Source: Euryarchaeota archaeon Ods02 (GTDB taxonomy: Archaea; Halobacteriota; Halobacteria; Halobacteriales; Halorutilaceae). Taken from it: a DNA stretch of 64,000 bases. Shown here one piece after another: positions 52,032-61,476 of this stretch. Position 1 is the stretch's first letter; each line of letters opens with the position of its first letter. The position numbers and the translations under genes are program-made. The notes beneath the pieces were generated by a model. The model worked only from the letters and a program-made list of their open reading frames with translations, searched no databases and was not told where the DNA came from. The stretch covers positions 28,766-92,765 of the forward strand of contig JAQZDA010000007.1 of assembly GCA_028751075.1 (NCBI GenBank). The letters are read 5' to 3'.

Positions 52032-53366
52032 CTAGCAGCTGTAGCTCATCGCTATCTCGAGCTTCGTGTCGTCGTCGACGCCGCCTCTCAGCTCCAGCAG
52101 GTGGTCGCCGCATCTCCAGACCACGGGATGGGTCTCCTCGGGCATCAGGTCGTCGACGTACCTCGTGGCTTCGAACACGGTCTCGTTGTCCTCTACGACC
52201 TCGAGGGACTCCTCCTCCCACTGGACGCCCGCTGCCGCGGCTTCCACGGTCAGAGCCTCTTCTTCGACGCTCTGCACGACCTCGAACTCGCCGGCCTCCT
52301 GCGAGCTGTACGTCGAGCGGCTGTAGACCTCTTCATCCTCTTCCTCCTGCGTCAGCGTGACGACCTCGACCTCCGACAGGTTCGTCCGGTTCGGCAGCCA
52401 GTCCGGCTGAAGAAGCTCGAACTCCACGTGTTCGCCGGCCGCCGAGTAGTTCCCGTAGCCCTGCGAGGTCACGTTGACGTCTCGTTCGACGGCTTCCTCC
52501 TCTATCTCCTCCTCGGGTTCCTCGACCTCTAGCTCGGATAGTGCGTCTGCGTCGACCTCTACGTCGTCCGCGGTGAGCCCTACGTCGTGTTCGACGTCGT
52601 AAGTCACCGTGAAGTCGAGGCTCCGGTGGTCGGCTTCCTCGCTGGCGTCGAACCTGAGCGGCGTCAGCTCCTCCCTGTGGAGCCAGACCTCGTGCACGGT
52701 GACGTCGCCGACGTCTCCGTCTTCGACCCCTAGGACGTACGCGGGTTCTCCGTCGAATCTGTCTTCTTCGAGCGCGAGCTCGAGATCCGTGAGATACGGT
52801 AGTACGTCGCCGGGTTTGAGGCCGAAGTACCTGTAGCTCCAGATGTCTTCGCGGCTGTGTGCCGTCGGAGCGGCTGGTCCCGTGTACCTGAGCGCTCTGT
52901 CGCCTTCGAACGCAGCCGCCTGCATCGGTAGCTCGCCCGTGTCCTCCACGGGTTCCGTGAAGACGTAGCTGTGTCTGTCGGGTGCGAGGTAGTTCACCGC
53001 CGCCTCCACGGTGTCTTCCTCGGTGGCTTCCTCGACGTAGGCTTCCACGGGCTCGGACAGGTTGACGTCACCTTGTTCTTCGGCTTCCTCTAGCTGGTTC
53101 GCGGATGCTCCCGCGTACTCTTCGCTGTACTCCTCCGGCAGCGCTTCCTCGTTCGCTACCTCGTGCTCCAGCGTGTACTGGACGGAGATAGTTCCCTCGT
53201 AGTCCCCGAGCTCAGCGTGTCTGTCGCTTGCTTCTGCTGCGACTCCCTCTGGACTGGTGTGCGTGAGGTACCAGTATCCGCCTCCGGCGGCCGCCGCCAG
53301 CACCAGGACGACGATCAACGCCGCGGCTTTGTCGCCCTTCGTCTCGAGAGCTAGCTCTAACCCCAT
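52032..53366 (-). CDS. LolA-like membrane-anchored protein, paralogue of 47875-49173
   Basis: 444 residues from ATG at 53366 (MGLELALETKGDKAAALIVV). It has the same layout as the upstream paralogue: TM anchor, LolA-like region with VEAAVNYLAPDRHSYVF, an acidic linker (SELEVEEPEEEIEEEAVE), and a second domain ending in a terminal cysteine (WRCGDHLLEL...AMSYSC). Overall identity seems low but motif order matches. The 172-base interval before it contains ACCGATACC twice and a TAGAGCTCTA palindrome, with no gene seen. Confidence 0.75.
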   Translation of the reverse strand: MGLELALETKGDKAAALIVVLVLAAAAGGGYWYLTHTSPEGVAAEASDRHAELGDYEGTISVQYTLEHEVANEEALPEEYSEEYAGASANQLEEAEEQGDVNLSEPVEAYVEEATEEDTVEAAVNYLAPDRHSYVFTEPVEDTGELPMQAAAFEGDRALRYTGPAAPTAHSREDIWSYRYFGLKPGDVLPYLTDLELALEEDRFDGEPAYVLGVEDGDVGDVTVHEVWLHREELTPLRFDASEEADHRSLDFTVTYDVEHDVGLTADDVEVDADALSELEVEEPEEEIEEEAVERDVNVTSQGYGNYSAAGEHVEFELLQPDWLPNRTNLSEVEVVTLTQEEEDEEVYSRSTYSSQEAGEFEVVQSVEEEALTVEAAAAGVQWEEESLEVVEDNETVFEATRYVDDLMPEETHPVVWRCGDHLLELRGGVDDDTKLEIAMSYSC

Positions 53367-53433
53367 ACTTGGGTTCACACAGCAGCCCGTCTTAAGTCTT
53401 CGGTCAGACGTCCAGTTAAAGGAGGGTTTTGCT

Positions 53434-54195
53434 TCAGAAGATGTACCGGGCGTCGATACGTTTAGCGGTCTCACCCATCTCCACGAGCGCGTCCGTGTAC
53501 TCCAGAAGGAACACCATCTCTCCCTCGGGCTGTAGATCGCCGGCTAACACGGTCTCGACGATGGTGTCGTCGCCTTCGATGAACTCCCGCCAGAAGCTAT
53601 AGGGACCCGATAGCTTGAAGCCGTGGCTGCGTTCGTCGGGGCTGTCGAGCATGTCTATCTCGACCACTCGTCCGTCTTCGAAAGCCATGTACGCGAACGC
53701 CTGATGGTCGTCGGTGACGAACTCCTCTAGCTGCCGGAGAAGGCTCTCTAGCTCGGGAGGAAGAGCTTCCCTGAGCGGCATCGATATCTTGTCGGGTACG
53801 CGGTCGTAGGTGGGGTTGTCGTCGAAAAGCTCCCGCGCCTGATACAGGAGGTTACGTATGTGGTCGGGCATGTCCTCGTGCATCTCCTCGCTCATGACGT
53901 CGAAGACCTCGTACACGGGTCGGTCGCCGGCCTTGCTCCGGAGGTCTCTCTCGAGGGGGTCGGGTACGTCGTTCCAGACGTGCTGGGGAACCATGTCCAG
54001 CCGCAGGAGGTCGTCGGGGAACTCCTGTATCCTGTGTCGGTCGGTTGGGATGCGGTCTATCTGGAAGACGAAGTCGCCGTCGAACTCCTCACCCCATCCC
54101 TTCGAGCTCTTCCTGTAACGTCTGTTGGAGTTCAGGTTCTCGCTGTACTCCTCGAACCAGTCGAAGGTCGGGAACCACTGGGTCAGCTCCGCCAT
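53434..54195 (-). CDS. SCP2 sterol-carrier-like domain protein
   Basis: 253 residues from ATG at 54195. The first 120 residues are helical and acidic (PTFDWFEEYSENLNSNRRYR; GWGEEFDGDFVFQIDRIP). Residues 140-253 resemble SCP2-like lipid-binding domains (FAYMAFEDGRVVEIDMLDSP, FKLSGPYSFWREFIEGDDTI, VLAGDLQPEGEMVFLLEYTD). Ligand unknown. It lies 67 bases upstream of the LolA-like gene on the same strand and may share lipid-related work, which is an inference. Confidence 0.65.
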   Translation of the reverse strand: MAELTQWFPTFDWFEEYSENLNSNRRYRKSSKGWGEEFDGDFVFQIDRIPTDRHRIQEFPDDLLRLDMVPQHVWNDVPDPLERDLRSKAGDRPVYEVFDVMSEEMHEDMPDHIRNLLYQARELFDDNPTYDRVPDKISMPLREALPPELESLLRQLEEFVTDDHQAFAYMAFEDGRVVEIDMLDSPDERSHGFKLSGPYSFWREFIEGDDTIVETVLAGDLQPEGEMVFLLEYTDALVEMGETAKRIDARYIF

Positions 54196-54270
54196 CAGGT
54201 TGCGCTTCCGGTGCAGGCGACATAACTCTTTCCACGGCATCCGTCGGTTTACATCTCTCCAGTAGCCCCT

Positions 54271-54376
54271 CCACCACGGTCTCAGGGACCGTGACAGTTG
54301 CTGGCCTAATCATTGGAGGTGTCGACGGTGTGGACGGGACCCCCACCACGGTCTCACGGATCGTGGCCGTCGCTGG
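54271..54376. repeat. Two 34-bp hairpin-bearing direct repeats
   Basis: Copies at 54271-54304 and 54343-54376 match at 29 of 34 positions, with a period of 72. Copy 1 contains the 7-bp stem CACGGTC TCAGG GACCGTG (54275-54293). Copy 2 keeps it with one G-T wobble (54347-54365). They lie in the 237-base divergent interval between the SCP2-like gene and the DUF2339-like gene. TTTTATG at 54401-54407 is the likely TATA of the latter. Confidence 0.75.
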
Positions 54377-54432
54377 TGCACCGTGAACTACTCCTACGTG
54401 TTTTATGTAGTATGTCGTTTTCTTATCCGACG

Positions 54433-56553
54433 ATGGACGATGACGAAGACCTGCGTCGGCGGGTGAAGGCTCTCGAGAACGAGCTCGAGAACCTGAAGAC
54501 CCGGGTGGAGAAGCTCGAGCGGGCGCTGGAGAAAGAGAAAGAGGAAGGGGAAACCCAGGAGAGCTCCACCCCGGAGCCGGATGTGCCTCGTCCGAGAGAC
54601 AGCTTGACCGACGAATGGGCGGAGGACGTCCGCGAAGGCATACCCGAATCCGTTATACGAGAGCCCTACGAAGGAGGTGGGAGATACCCGCGCCGCGGCT
54701 GGCGTGACATGAAGCTTAACATCCCGCCGGTCGCACGCTGGATCCGGTTCACCGTGGCAGTCGCCGTCGCCGCCGCAGCAGTGATCCTGTTCCAGCTGGC
54801 GGCACGCCGTATAATAGGGGAGATGGAGGCTGCGGGGCTCGCGCTCGGCCTGGGGTTCGCGATGATAGTGACCGCGGAGATATGGGGGCGTCGTCTGCTG
54901 CAGGTGGAGCTGCTGTTGAAGGCGATGGGTTTCGTAGGAGGGTTCACAGCTCTAGTAATACCGAACACGATGGATCCCCCTCCCGCGTGGATGCCGGAGC
55001 CGGCTCTGTACACCCTGACCGCGTTAGCTCTCTTGATGGGGTCTGCGTTCCTGTTCGCCCTGAAGGACGGATACGCGACGCTAGCCTGCGAAGCCGTGGT
55101 CATGGGTTACGCAGGGGCTCTGATCACGATGGATCAACCGCATGCGGCGTTAGCGGTCGCGGGAGCGACGACGCTGGCGGCAGGTGGTTTCATCTACCTC
55201 CGGAGGTGGAGGGCGGTAGCGTACGCTGCGCTCGTCGGATCCGCCTACAGCTACGTTCGCGCCGACGCCGCGGAGTTCGAAATCCAGCTGATCTACCTCG
55301 CAGGCTCCTTCGTAGTCTACTCCCTGGTAGCTCTATCTCTCTCGAACGTCGACAGCAGACGCCTGCACACACTCCTGGTAGACGTACTGGACTCCGTCTT
55401 CCTCCTCGTGAACGCCGTGGCTTACACGTACTTCGTCGCACCGCTTGTGATGGAGAACACGGGTGGAGCGGTGGCTTCCGCCGCCGTCGCCTCAGCGGCA
55501 GCGGTCTACGCAGCCCTATATCTGATGGGTTCTTCATCGCGGGCTCTGACGCGTTCGACGCCTTACCTCGCCCTCGCGCTGGTGGCTGCGGCCGCCGTCT
55601 ACGGCTTGCCAGGAGACGTAGCCGCCGTCGCCGCCGCGACTGTCGCCGCAGGCGTCTACATAGGGACGCGTTCTACGGAGGAACGAGACTGGAGGCTCGC
55701 CGCCACGCTGTTGCACTGGTTCGCCGCAGGTGCCGCGGTCGCGGCGACGCTGGAGTTCACGAGGCCGCCGGCTGTAGATGTCGTCGGACCCGCTGCCGCG
55801 TTGACGCTTGCGGCTGCGGGTTTGGTCGGCGTACTTGCCGACGACTCCGACGCAGCGTTCTATCTGGAAAGCCGTAGGTTGCGGAGGGTTCAGGCCTACA
55901 CGGCGGCCTATCTGCTCGTGTCCGCGAGCTGGCTCGTCTTCGACGACGTGGTAGTGACCGCGGGATGGGCTGCAGCGGCTGCAGCGTTCGTCGCCGTCGG
56001 CGGCTACAGGGATGCGGACGAGGTCGTCGAAGCAGGTCATATAGCCGCCGGTGCCGCGTTCCTCAAGCTACTGGTCTTCGACAGCCGAGCCGTCGACGCA
56101 GGCTTGGGTCTGGCTCCCGATGACTGGCTGCTGGGGGCTCTCGCGGTGGCGGCGTTGCTCTACCTATCCTACGTAGCCGGCGTATCGTTCGACGTATTCG
56201 ATATGGAGGCCAGATACCGCTGGGGTTACCCGTTAGCCGGCGGCGTAGCTTTCGCAGCTGCAGCGGCTCTGGAGCTACCTGGAGTCGCCTCCACCGCCCT
56301 CTGGACCGTCTTCGCGGCTGCGATGTTGGCGTCTGGACTCTGGAGCCGTCGAGAGGAGCTGCTGGTAGTCGCGGTGTCGATGGCGGCAGCCGCGGCGGCG
56401 AAGCTCGTGTTGTTCGACAGCGTGGGTCTCCCGTCCGCCGTCAGAGCGGTTCTCGCGGTAGCGGTAGCTGCATCAGCCGTCGCAGGGGTCTTCGTCTACC
56501 TGAGGTACAAGCGAGAGATACTGGATCTGTTGAGATGGAATGAACGCAGCTGA
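54433..56553 (+). CDS. DUF2339-like polytopic membrane protein
   Basis: 706 residues from the ATG at 54433, chosen because a TATA-like TTTTATG lies 26-32 bases upstream; an ATG at 54412 is the alternative. The first 40 residues form a coiled coil (RRRVKALENELENLKTRVEK). An acidic linker and then about 20 hydrophobic helices (residues 100-690) follow, alternating with short loops, as in DUF2339 proteins. The protein ends in a basic tail (RYKREILDLLRWNERS). No biochemical function is known for the family. Confidence 0.85.
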   Translation: MDDDEDLRRRVKALENELENLKTRVEKLERALEKEKEEGETQESSTPEPDVPRPRDSLTDEWAEDVREGIPESVIREPYEGGGRYPRRGWRDMKLNIPPVARWIRFTVAVAVAAAAVILFQLAARRIIGEMEAAGLALGLGFAMIVTAEIWGRRLLQVELLLKAMGFVGGFTALVIPNTMDPPPAWMPEPALYTLTALALLMGSAFLFALKDGYATLACEAVVMGYAGALITMDQPHAALAVAGATTLAAGGFIYLRRWRAVAYAALVGSAYSYVRADAAEFEIQLIYLAGSFVVYSLVALSLSNVDSRRLHTLLVDVLDSVFLLVNAVAYTYFVAPLVMENTGGAVASAAVASAAAVYAALYLMGSSSRALTRSTPYLALALVAAAAVYGLPGDVAAVAAATVAAGVYIGTRSTEERDWRLAATLLHWFAAGAAVAATLEFTRPPAVDVVGPAAALTLAAAGLVGVLADDSDAAFYLESRRLRRVQAYTAAYLLVSASWLVFDDVVVTAGWAAAAAAFVAVGGYRDADEVVEAGHIAAGAAFLKLLVFDSRAVDAGLGLAPDDWLLGALAVAALLYLSYVAGVSFDVFDMEARYRWGYPLAGGVAFAAAAALELPGVASTALWTVFAAAMLASGLWSRREELLVVAVSMAAAAAAKLVLFDSVGLPSAVRAVLAVAVAASAVAGVFVYLRYKREILDLLRWNERS

Positions 56554-56627
56554 TGACGTCTGAAGACCGAGGTATCTAGCGAGCCGATGTCAACAAGTAT
56601 TATATCCGTGGTCTCGGTTTCTACGGT

Positions 56628-57902
56628 ATGGATGTAGAGCCAGCCGACGCCGTGAAGGACTCGGTCTGGTGGCTCGCGTGGAGGAGACACGAGCTGCTGA
56701 TGGTCGGCGTGTTCTTCGGCTTGGTAGCCGGATTCTTCTTCGACGCGCTCGGTGCAGGAACCCTGGTGCTAGGCGTCGTTCTCGTGGGGCTCGGGGTGTT
56801 GAGCGGGCTGTTCTTCTACTTCGTCGTCGCATCCTACCTCGGATTAGCATTGGTGTTCTACCTCGCTGACGGACAACAGGTTCTCGGCCTGTTCCTGGAT
56901 CCCGAAGGCGAGCTCGCTTTCCACCTCGCTAACTCCCTCCTCAGGATAGGTGCGGCGGCGGGTTTCGACGTCGCCGCCGAGGGACCTACTCCGGTGGAGG
57001 ACGTCGGCGGCGTCCTGGCTTCGCTTGCTGCGTGGTCCCTGCTCGGGTTCTTCAGCGCGCTCGCGGTCTGGGCGACCGTCGCCGGATACGTGAACACGAA
57101 CTACCAGCGGATGCTCGACGACTTCAAGGAGAGGGTCGTGCAGCGGGGGGAGAACCTGCTGGGTTCCGAACCCTTCACGTACCTGCAGGGCGTCGACACG
57201 ACGTTCGGGGTGTGGCCGGCTAAGAGGTACGTCGCCACCAACGTCGTCGTCGGGCAGAGCTCGATAATGCTCCACCACGGCAGCGAGCTGTATCTACCGA
57301 GACGTCGTTTGGAGGTCAGCGACAGCACGAAGCAGCTGTACTACGATCAGGTGTCGTCGGTGGACTACGACGACCCGTTCTTCCGCGTCAGGATGTCGGA
57401 CGGCGAGGTCGTGAGCCTGCACACGGAGACGAAACCCGTCGACCTCATGAACCTCATCGTGCAGGGTCTCCAGAGCTACAAGTCGACGGCGGACGCCGGC
57501 GACCGCGGTGGAGACGTCATCGGAGTCGTAGAAGTCGGAGCTGAACCCGACGACGAACCACTGGATAAAGACGACGTCGTAGAGGAGAGCCGGGAGAAGG
57601 AAAGGGGTGTTGAGGGGGAGGCGGAGCCGGGCTTCGAAGAAGGGATGCGGTCGCCGGAGGACGGAGCAGAAGGAAGAGGAGACACCCCCGAAGCCGAAGC
57701 CACTGATGCAGGGGCTTCAGAAGCAGGTTCCTCGGGTTCAGGGGGTTTCGGCGAGGACATACTCGACGAGGTCAACGACATACTCGACGACTTCGAGGAA
57801 GCAGGCGGCGACGAGCTCACCGGCGATGTCTTCGGCGACGTCGACGGAGACTCCAGCGAGGGAGATACCGGTGGAGGTCACGGTGGGGAAGAAGGGGGTT
57901 AG
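56628..57902 (+). CDS. Membrane protein with PH-like cytoplasmic domain and acidic tail
   Basis: 424 residues. The N-terminal 150 residues hold about four TM helices (ELLMVGVFFGLVAGFFFDAL; VLGVVLVGLGVLSGLFFYFV; LAAWSLLGFFSALAVWATVA). A domain of 115 residues (RYVATNVVVGQSSIMLHHGS, YDQVSSVDYDDPFFRVRMSD) resembles bacterial PH folds. The last 130 residues are acidic, low-complexity, Gly/Ser-rich. It abuts the GIY-YIG gene with no spacing (TAG then GTG). Function unknown. Confidence 0.75.
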   Translation: MDVEPADAVKDSVWWLAWRRHELLMVGVFFGLVAGFFFDALGAGTLVLGVVLVGLGVLSGLFFYFVVASYLGLALVFYLADGQQVLGLFLDPEGELAFHLANSLLRIGAAAGFDVAAEGPTPVEDVGGVLASLAAWSLLGFFSALAVWATVAGYVNTNYQRMLDDFKERVVQRGENLLGSEPFTYLQGVDTTFGVWPAKRYVATNVVVGQSSIMLHHGSELYLPRRRLEVSDSTKQLYYDQVSSVDYDDPFFRVRMSDGEVVSLHTETKPVDLMNLIVQGLQSYKSTADAGDRGGDVIGVVEVGAEPDDEPLDKDDVVEESREKERGVEGEAEPGFEEGMRSPEDGAEGRGDTPEAEATDAGASEAGSSGSGGFGEDILDEVNDILDDFEEAGGDELTGDVFGDVDGDSSEGDTGGGHGGEEGG

Positions 57903-58178
57903 GTGGTGACCGGACACTACGTCTACGTCCTCCGGTGCAGCGACGACAGCCTGTACACCGGCTACACGACCGACGTCAGCCGCCGGGTGGAGGAGCATCA
58001 GAACGAGGAGGCGGCGAAGTACACCCGCGGGAGGACACCGGTGGAGCTCGTCTACGTGGAGGAACACGGGTCAAGGGGGGACGCCTTGAGCCGGGAGCAC
58101 GAGGTCAAGCAGCTGACGAGGGACGAGAAAGACACCCTGGTATCCGACGGGGATGCACCGTCCCCCATCGATATCTAG
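57903..58178 (+). CDS. GIY-YIG domain nuclease (YhbQ-like)
   Basis: 91-residue stand-alone GIY-YIG domain. The motif is VYVLRCSDDSLYTGYTTD, with catalytic Arg in SRRVEEH and the metal-binding Glu in LSREHEVKQL. Related small proteins act in nucleic-acid processing or repair. The start is the GTG right after the previous stop; the next codon is also GTG. Confidence 0.9.
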   Translation: MVTGHYVYVLRCSDDSLYTGYTTDVSRRVEEHQNEEAAKYTRGRTPVELVYVEEHGSRGDALSREHEVKQLTRDEKDTLVSDGDAPSPIDI

Positions 58179-58285
58179 GGAGCAGGCCGACGTCACGGTG
58201 GCTCGATCTGTATCGTACGTCGGTGGTCGAACCACGTGAATCAGGAAGCCCACGGGTTTTATACGCAGGACGTCTACACCCCAGC

Positions 58286-58990
58286 ATGGATGGAGAGGGG
58301 TTGCCGGACTGGCGGCATCTCACGAAGCTCGACCCCGATAGGGAGAACTCTGAGGAGGTCGTGGAGGCGGTCTGCACCTCCGGCACCGACTGCGTGGTAC
58401 TCGGGGGTACCAAGGGGGTGACGGAGGACAAGGCCAGCGAGCTCTACAGACGGGTGTCGGAGTACCCTGTCGATGTCGCCGTCGAACCCAGCGACCCCTC
58501 CACCGTCGTCGACCGCGGCGACCCCCTCCTGGTGCCGACGGTGTTGAACGCCGGAAGCCCCGCCTGGATAGTCGGCATGCACAAGGAATGGGTGCGGCTG
58601 ACTGAGGTACCCTGGCATCGGACGTACGCGGAAGGATACGTCGTGTTGAACGGAGAAAGCGACGTCGGACAGGTCACCGACGCACGCACGGACCTCACAG
58701 CGGAGGACGTGGCGGCGTACGCCGAAGTCGCCGACAGATACCTCGGGTTACCGGTCGTCTACGTCGAGTACAGCGGAACCTACGGCGACCCCCTGGTGGT
58801 GGAAGCCGCAGCCGACGCAGTCGACGACGCCCGGGTGTTCTACGGAGGAGGTGTCGACGGCTTCACCCGCGCACGAGAGGTAGCCAGTCACGCGGACGCC
58901 GTCGTCGTCGGGAACGTCGTCTACGAAGAAGGGATAGATAGCTACCTCGACACAGTCGAAGGCGTGTTAGATGCGGCGTCACCGCCCTAA
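58286..58990 (+). CDS. Geranylgeranylglyceryl phosphate synthase
   Basis: 234 residues. First committed step of archaeal membrane lipid synthesis, joining geranylgeranyl diphosphate to sn-glycerol 1-phosphate. The ATG at 58286 is 23-29 bases from a TTTTATAC box at 58256-58263, consistent with a leaderless mRNA. Recognised by HLTKLDPDR, CVVLGGTKGVT, the VPTVLNAGSPAWIVGMHKEW block, EGYVVLNGESDVGQ and YVEYSGTYGDP, with FYGGGVDG near the end. Confidence 0.93.
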   Translation: MDGEGLPDWRHLTKLDPDRENSEEVVEAVCTSGTDCVVLGGTKGVTEDKASELYRRVSEYPVDVAVEPSDPSTVVDRGDPLLVPTVLNAGSPAWIVGMHKEWVRLTEVPWHRTYAEGYVVLNGESDVGQVTDARTDLTAEDVAAYAEVADRYLGLPVVYVEYSGTYGDPLVVEAAADAVDDARVFYGGGVDGFTRAREVASHADAVVVGNVVYEEGIDSYLDTVEGVLDAASPP

Positions 58991-59030
58991 AGTAACGGGG
59001 AGCTGTCGAACGAACGTTTCAGTTACTATG

Positions 59031-59510
59031 TCAGAGTCCTTCTTCCTGCCAGTTCCACCCCGGCAGCCGGGTCTGGACGCCGGCGGCGAACCCCGCGACT
59101 ACGTCGTCGTAACCCGCCGAACGGTCTTCTTCCTCGACGACCTCGTCGGTGTATACGTCGAGGTAGTGGAACGTCGCCTCCGCCAACGTCACCTCGGGGT
59201 CGGCGTCCGCGACCGAAGCGGCGATCCTCCGTCCGATTAATTCGTCGACGACGAAGCCCGCGTAGTCGTTCTCTACGTCGAGGTCGACGCCGAGGCGGTA
59301 GAGCGCGGCGAGGTTCAAGGCGCGGTCGTCGTCCGCCAACACCATCTGTAGCTCGCGTTCGACGTCCTCCTCCGATACGGAGTCGATGTCTTCGTCGAAG
59401 GCTTCGCCGAGCCTGTCGCGGCTGAAGTTCACGAGATCCGTGAGCACAGGTAGCTCGTCCTCGAGGAAGGCTTCGAGTTCTTCGACGGTTTCCCGTGAGA
59501 TCTCCGTCAT
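59031..59510 (-). CDS. Small acidic helical protein, unknown
   Basis: 159 residues, rich in D and E, predicted mainly helical, without TM or signal. No catalytic motif is visible; the most regular parts are TDLVNFSRDRLGEAFDEDID, LALAALYRLGV-like NLAALYRLGVDLDVE and VVDELIGRRIAASVADAD. It lies 26 bases downstream of aCPSF1 on the same strand and is probably co-transcribed with it. A role in RNA decay is only suggested by the neighbour. Confidence 0.7.
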   Translation of the reverse strand: MTEISRETVEELEAFLEDELPVLTDLVNFSRDRLGEAFDEDIDSVSEEDVERELQMVLADDDRALNLAALYRLGVDLDVENDYAGFVVDELIGRRIAASVADADPEVTLAEATFHYLDVYTDEVVEEEDRSAGYDDVVAGFAAGVQTRLPGWNWQEEGL

Positions 59511-59536
59511 ATCTACATGCCTCAGGTGGCGCGGGT

Positions 59537-61444
59537 TCAGATGAACCTGTGGGTCTCTAAGTTCATCGGCGCTATGGTGCGCATGTCGAAGTTCTGATAC
59601 AGCGCGCTCGCCAGCGCCTTCGTGTTGCGTTCGTCGCCGTGCACCGTGTATATCTTCTCCGGCCGCGGGTTCATGGTGCGGACGAAGTTCATCAGGCCTT
59701 CGCGGTCGGCGTGTCCGCTGAAGCCTTCGACGGTGCGGACGTTCATCTCTATCTTCACGCTGTCGCTGCGGCCGCTGCCGCCCGGCAACCGGACCTCGTC
59801 CCTCCCCGACTGGATGCGTTTACCCGTGGTCCCCTCCGCCTGATACCCCACGAACGCGAGGGTGTTCTCGGCTTCCGGCGCCAGCAGCTCCAGATGCTCC
59901 ATCACGGGGCCGCCGGCCATCATGCCGTTAGTCGCCAGCACTATAGACGACGGACCGTCCGCTATCTCCTGACGTTGTTCGCTGCCTTCGTCTATCTGTT
60001 CGAAGTAAGGCGCGAGGAACGGGTTCTCGTCCTCGTGGAATATCCGGTCGCGTAAGCTGTCGTTGAGGTACTCGGGATGAGCGGTGTGGATGGCGGTCGC
60101 CTCCCATATCATGCCGTCGAGGTATATCGGCATCTCGGGGATGCGGTTCTCCCGCATCGCCTCCTCTAGCACGACCATCATCTCCTGGCTGCGGCCGACG
60201 GCGAACGCGGGGATGAGGACGGTTCCGCCGCGGTCGTAAGTGTTCTGTATCACCTGCTGGAGCTTCTTCTCCGCCTGCTCCTGCGGCGGCTGCGTGTCAT
60301 TGCGGCCGCCGTACGTCGCCTCCATGAACAGGGTCTCCAGCCGGGGGAAGTCGTTGGCGGCTCCGTTGAACAGTCGGGTCTCCTCGTAATGTATGTCGCC
60401 GCTGAACCCGACGTTGTACAGCCCGTCGCCGACGTGGAAGTGACAGACGGCGCTGCCGAGGATGTGGCCGGCGTTGTGCATCGTGAGCTTGATGTCCGGC
60501 GCGATATCCGTGACCTCGCCGTAGTCCATTGTGATGCTGTGTTTGATGGCTTCCCGCACCATCTCGCTGTCGTACGGCGGCGTCCGACCCTGCTTCGCCG
60601 CGACGTCGAGGTAGTCCACCGTCAACAGAGACATCAGGTCACGAGTTGGTTTCGTGAGATACAGCGGTCCGTCGTAGCCGTACTTGTAGAGCAGAGGTAC
60701 GAACGCGCTGTGGTCGAGGTGGGCGTGCGTCAGCACTACGGCGTCGATGCTGTCTAACGGAGTGGCTTCGGGTACGTGGAGGTATGGTGTGTCGTCGCTT
60801 CCGGGCTTGTCCCCGCAGTCTATGAGGACCCGTGTCTCCGGCGTCTGCAGGAGGAACGCGGCGCGTCCGACCTCCTGACAGCAGCCGAGGGTGGTGACGC
60901 GCACCCAGTCCTCGTCCTCGGTCTCCTCCCTGTGTATCTTCCTGCCGGTCTCCCTGAGGAACTCCTTACGTTCGTCGCGTTCCTGGATGAGGTACCGGCG
61001 TATGTTCCGAACGGTGCTGCTCTCTATCGGCGGCGTACGCTGGACCTTCGGCGTCCACCCCGTCGCCTTCGTTATCTCTCGAAGGGTGCTTCCGTGTTTC
61101 CCGATGACGAGGCCGGGTTTGTCGGCTTTCACGACGACCTCCCCGAGGTCGGGGTTGAAGTCGTAGCCGCTGATACCTGCGTCTTCGTCGACTATCTCCT
61201 CTATCTCCTGCTTCGTCTCCTCCTGAGGCGTCAGCACCTTGGGGTCGGGACGCACGGTGATTCGTTTCCGTAGCTGACGCGCGAGGTTCCGGACGAGGTC
61301 GCCGTCGCCGGCGAACTTCTTCGGCGTCCCCGTGTATATCACGAGCTCGGGGCCCTCGTACTCGACCTCGTTTATCTCTATCTCTGACGGTACCTCGCTC
61401 TCTATGTCGTTCTTCAGCTGCTCTAGCTCTTCGTCGACGTTCAT
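59537..61444 (-). CDS. KH-domain beta-CASP ribonuclease aCPSF1
   Basis: 635 residues. Archaeal CPSF73 homologue that ends transcription and processes RNA 3' ends. The N-terminal two KH-like domains (residues 1-170; PGLVIGKHGSTLREITKATG) are followed by the MBL core with THAHLDHSAFVP (HxHxDH), NAGHILGSAV and FSGDIHYEETRLF. The beta-CASP insert has RGGTVLIPAFAVGRSQE and LATNGMMAGGPVMEHLELLA. The last motifs are EGFSGHADREGLMNFV and YTVHGDERN. It follows psmB, 32 bases away. Confidence 0.95.
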   Translation of the reverse strand: MNVDEELEQLKNDIESEVPSEIEINEVEYEGPELVIYTGTPKKFAGDGDLVRNLARQLRKRITVRPDPKVLTPQEETKQEIEEIVDEDAGISGYDFNPDLGEVVVKADKPGLVIGKHGSTLREITKATGWTPKVQRTPPIESSTVRNIRRYLIQERDERKEFLRETGRKIHREETEDEDWVRVTTLGCCQEVGRAAFLLQTPETRVLIDCGDKPGSDDTPYLHVPEATPLDSIDAVVLTHAHLDHSAFVPLLYKYGYDGPLYLTKPTRDLMSLLTVDYLDVAAKQGRTPPYDSEMVREAIKHSITMDYGEVTDIAPDIKLTMHNAGHILGSAVCHFHVGDGLYNVGFSGDIHYEETRLFNGAANDFPRLETLFMEATYGGRNDTQPPQEQAEKKLQQVIQNTYDRGGTVLIPAFAVGRSQEMMVVLEEAMRENRIPEMPIYLDGMIWEATAIHTAHPEYLNDSLRDRIFHEDENPFLAPYFEQIDEGSEQRQEIADGPSSIVLATNGMMAGGPVMEHLELLAPEAENTLAFVGYQAEGTTGKRIQSGRDEVRLPGGSGRSDSVKIEMNVRTVEGFSGHADREGLMNFVRTMNPRPEKIYTVHGDERNTKALASALYQNFDMRTIAPMNLETHRFI

Positions 61445-61476
61445 CTATCTAGGGTTAGTCGTTTATGCAGATGGGT

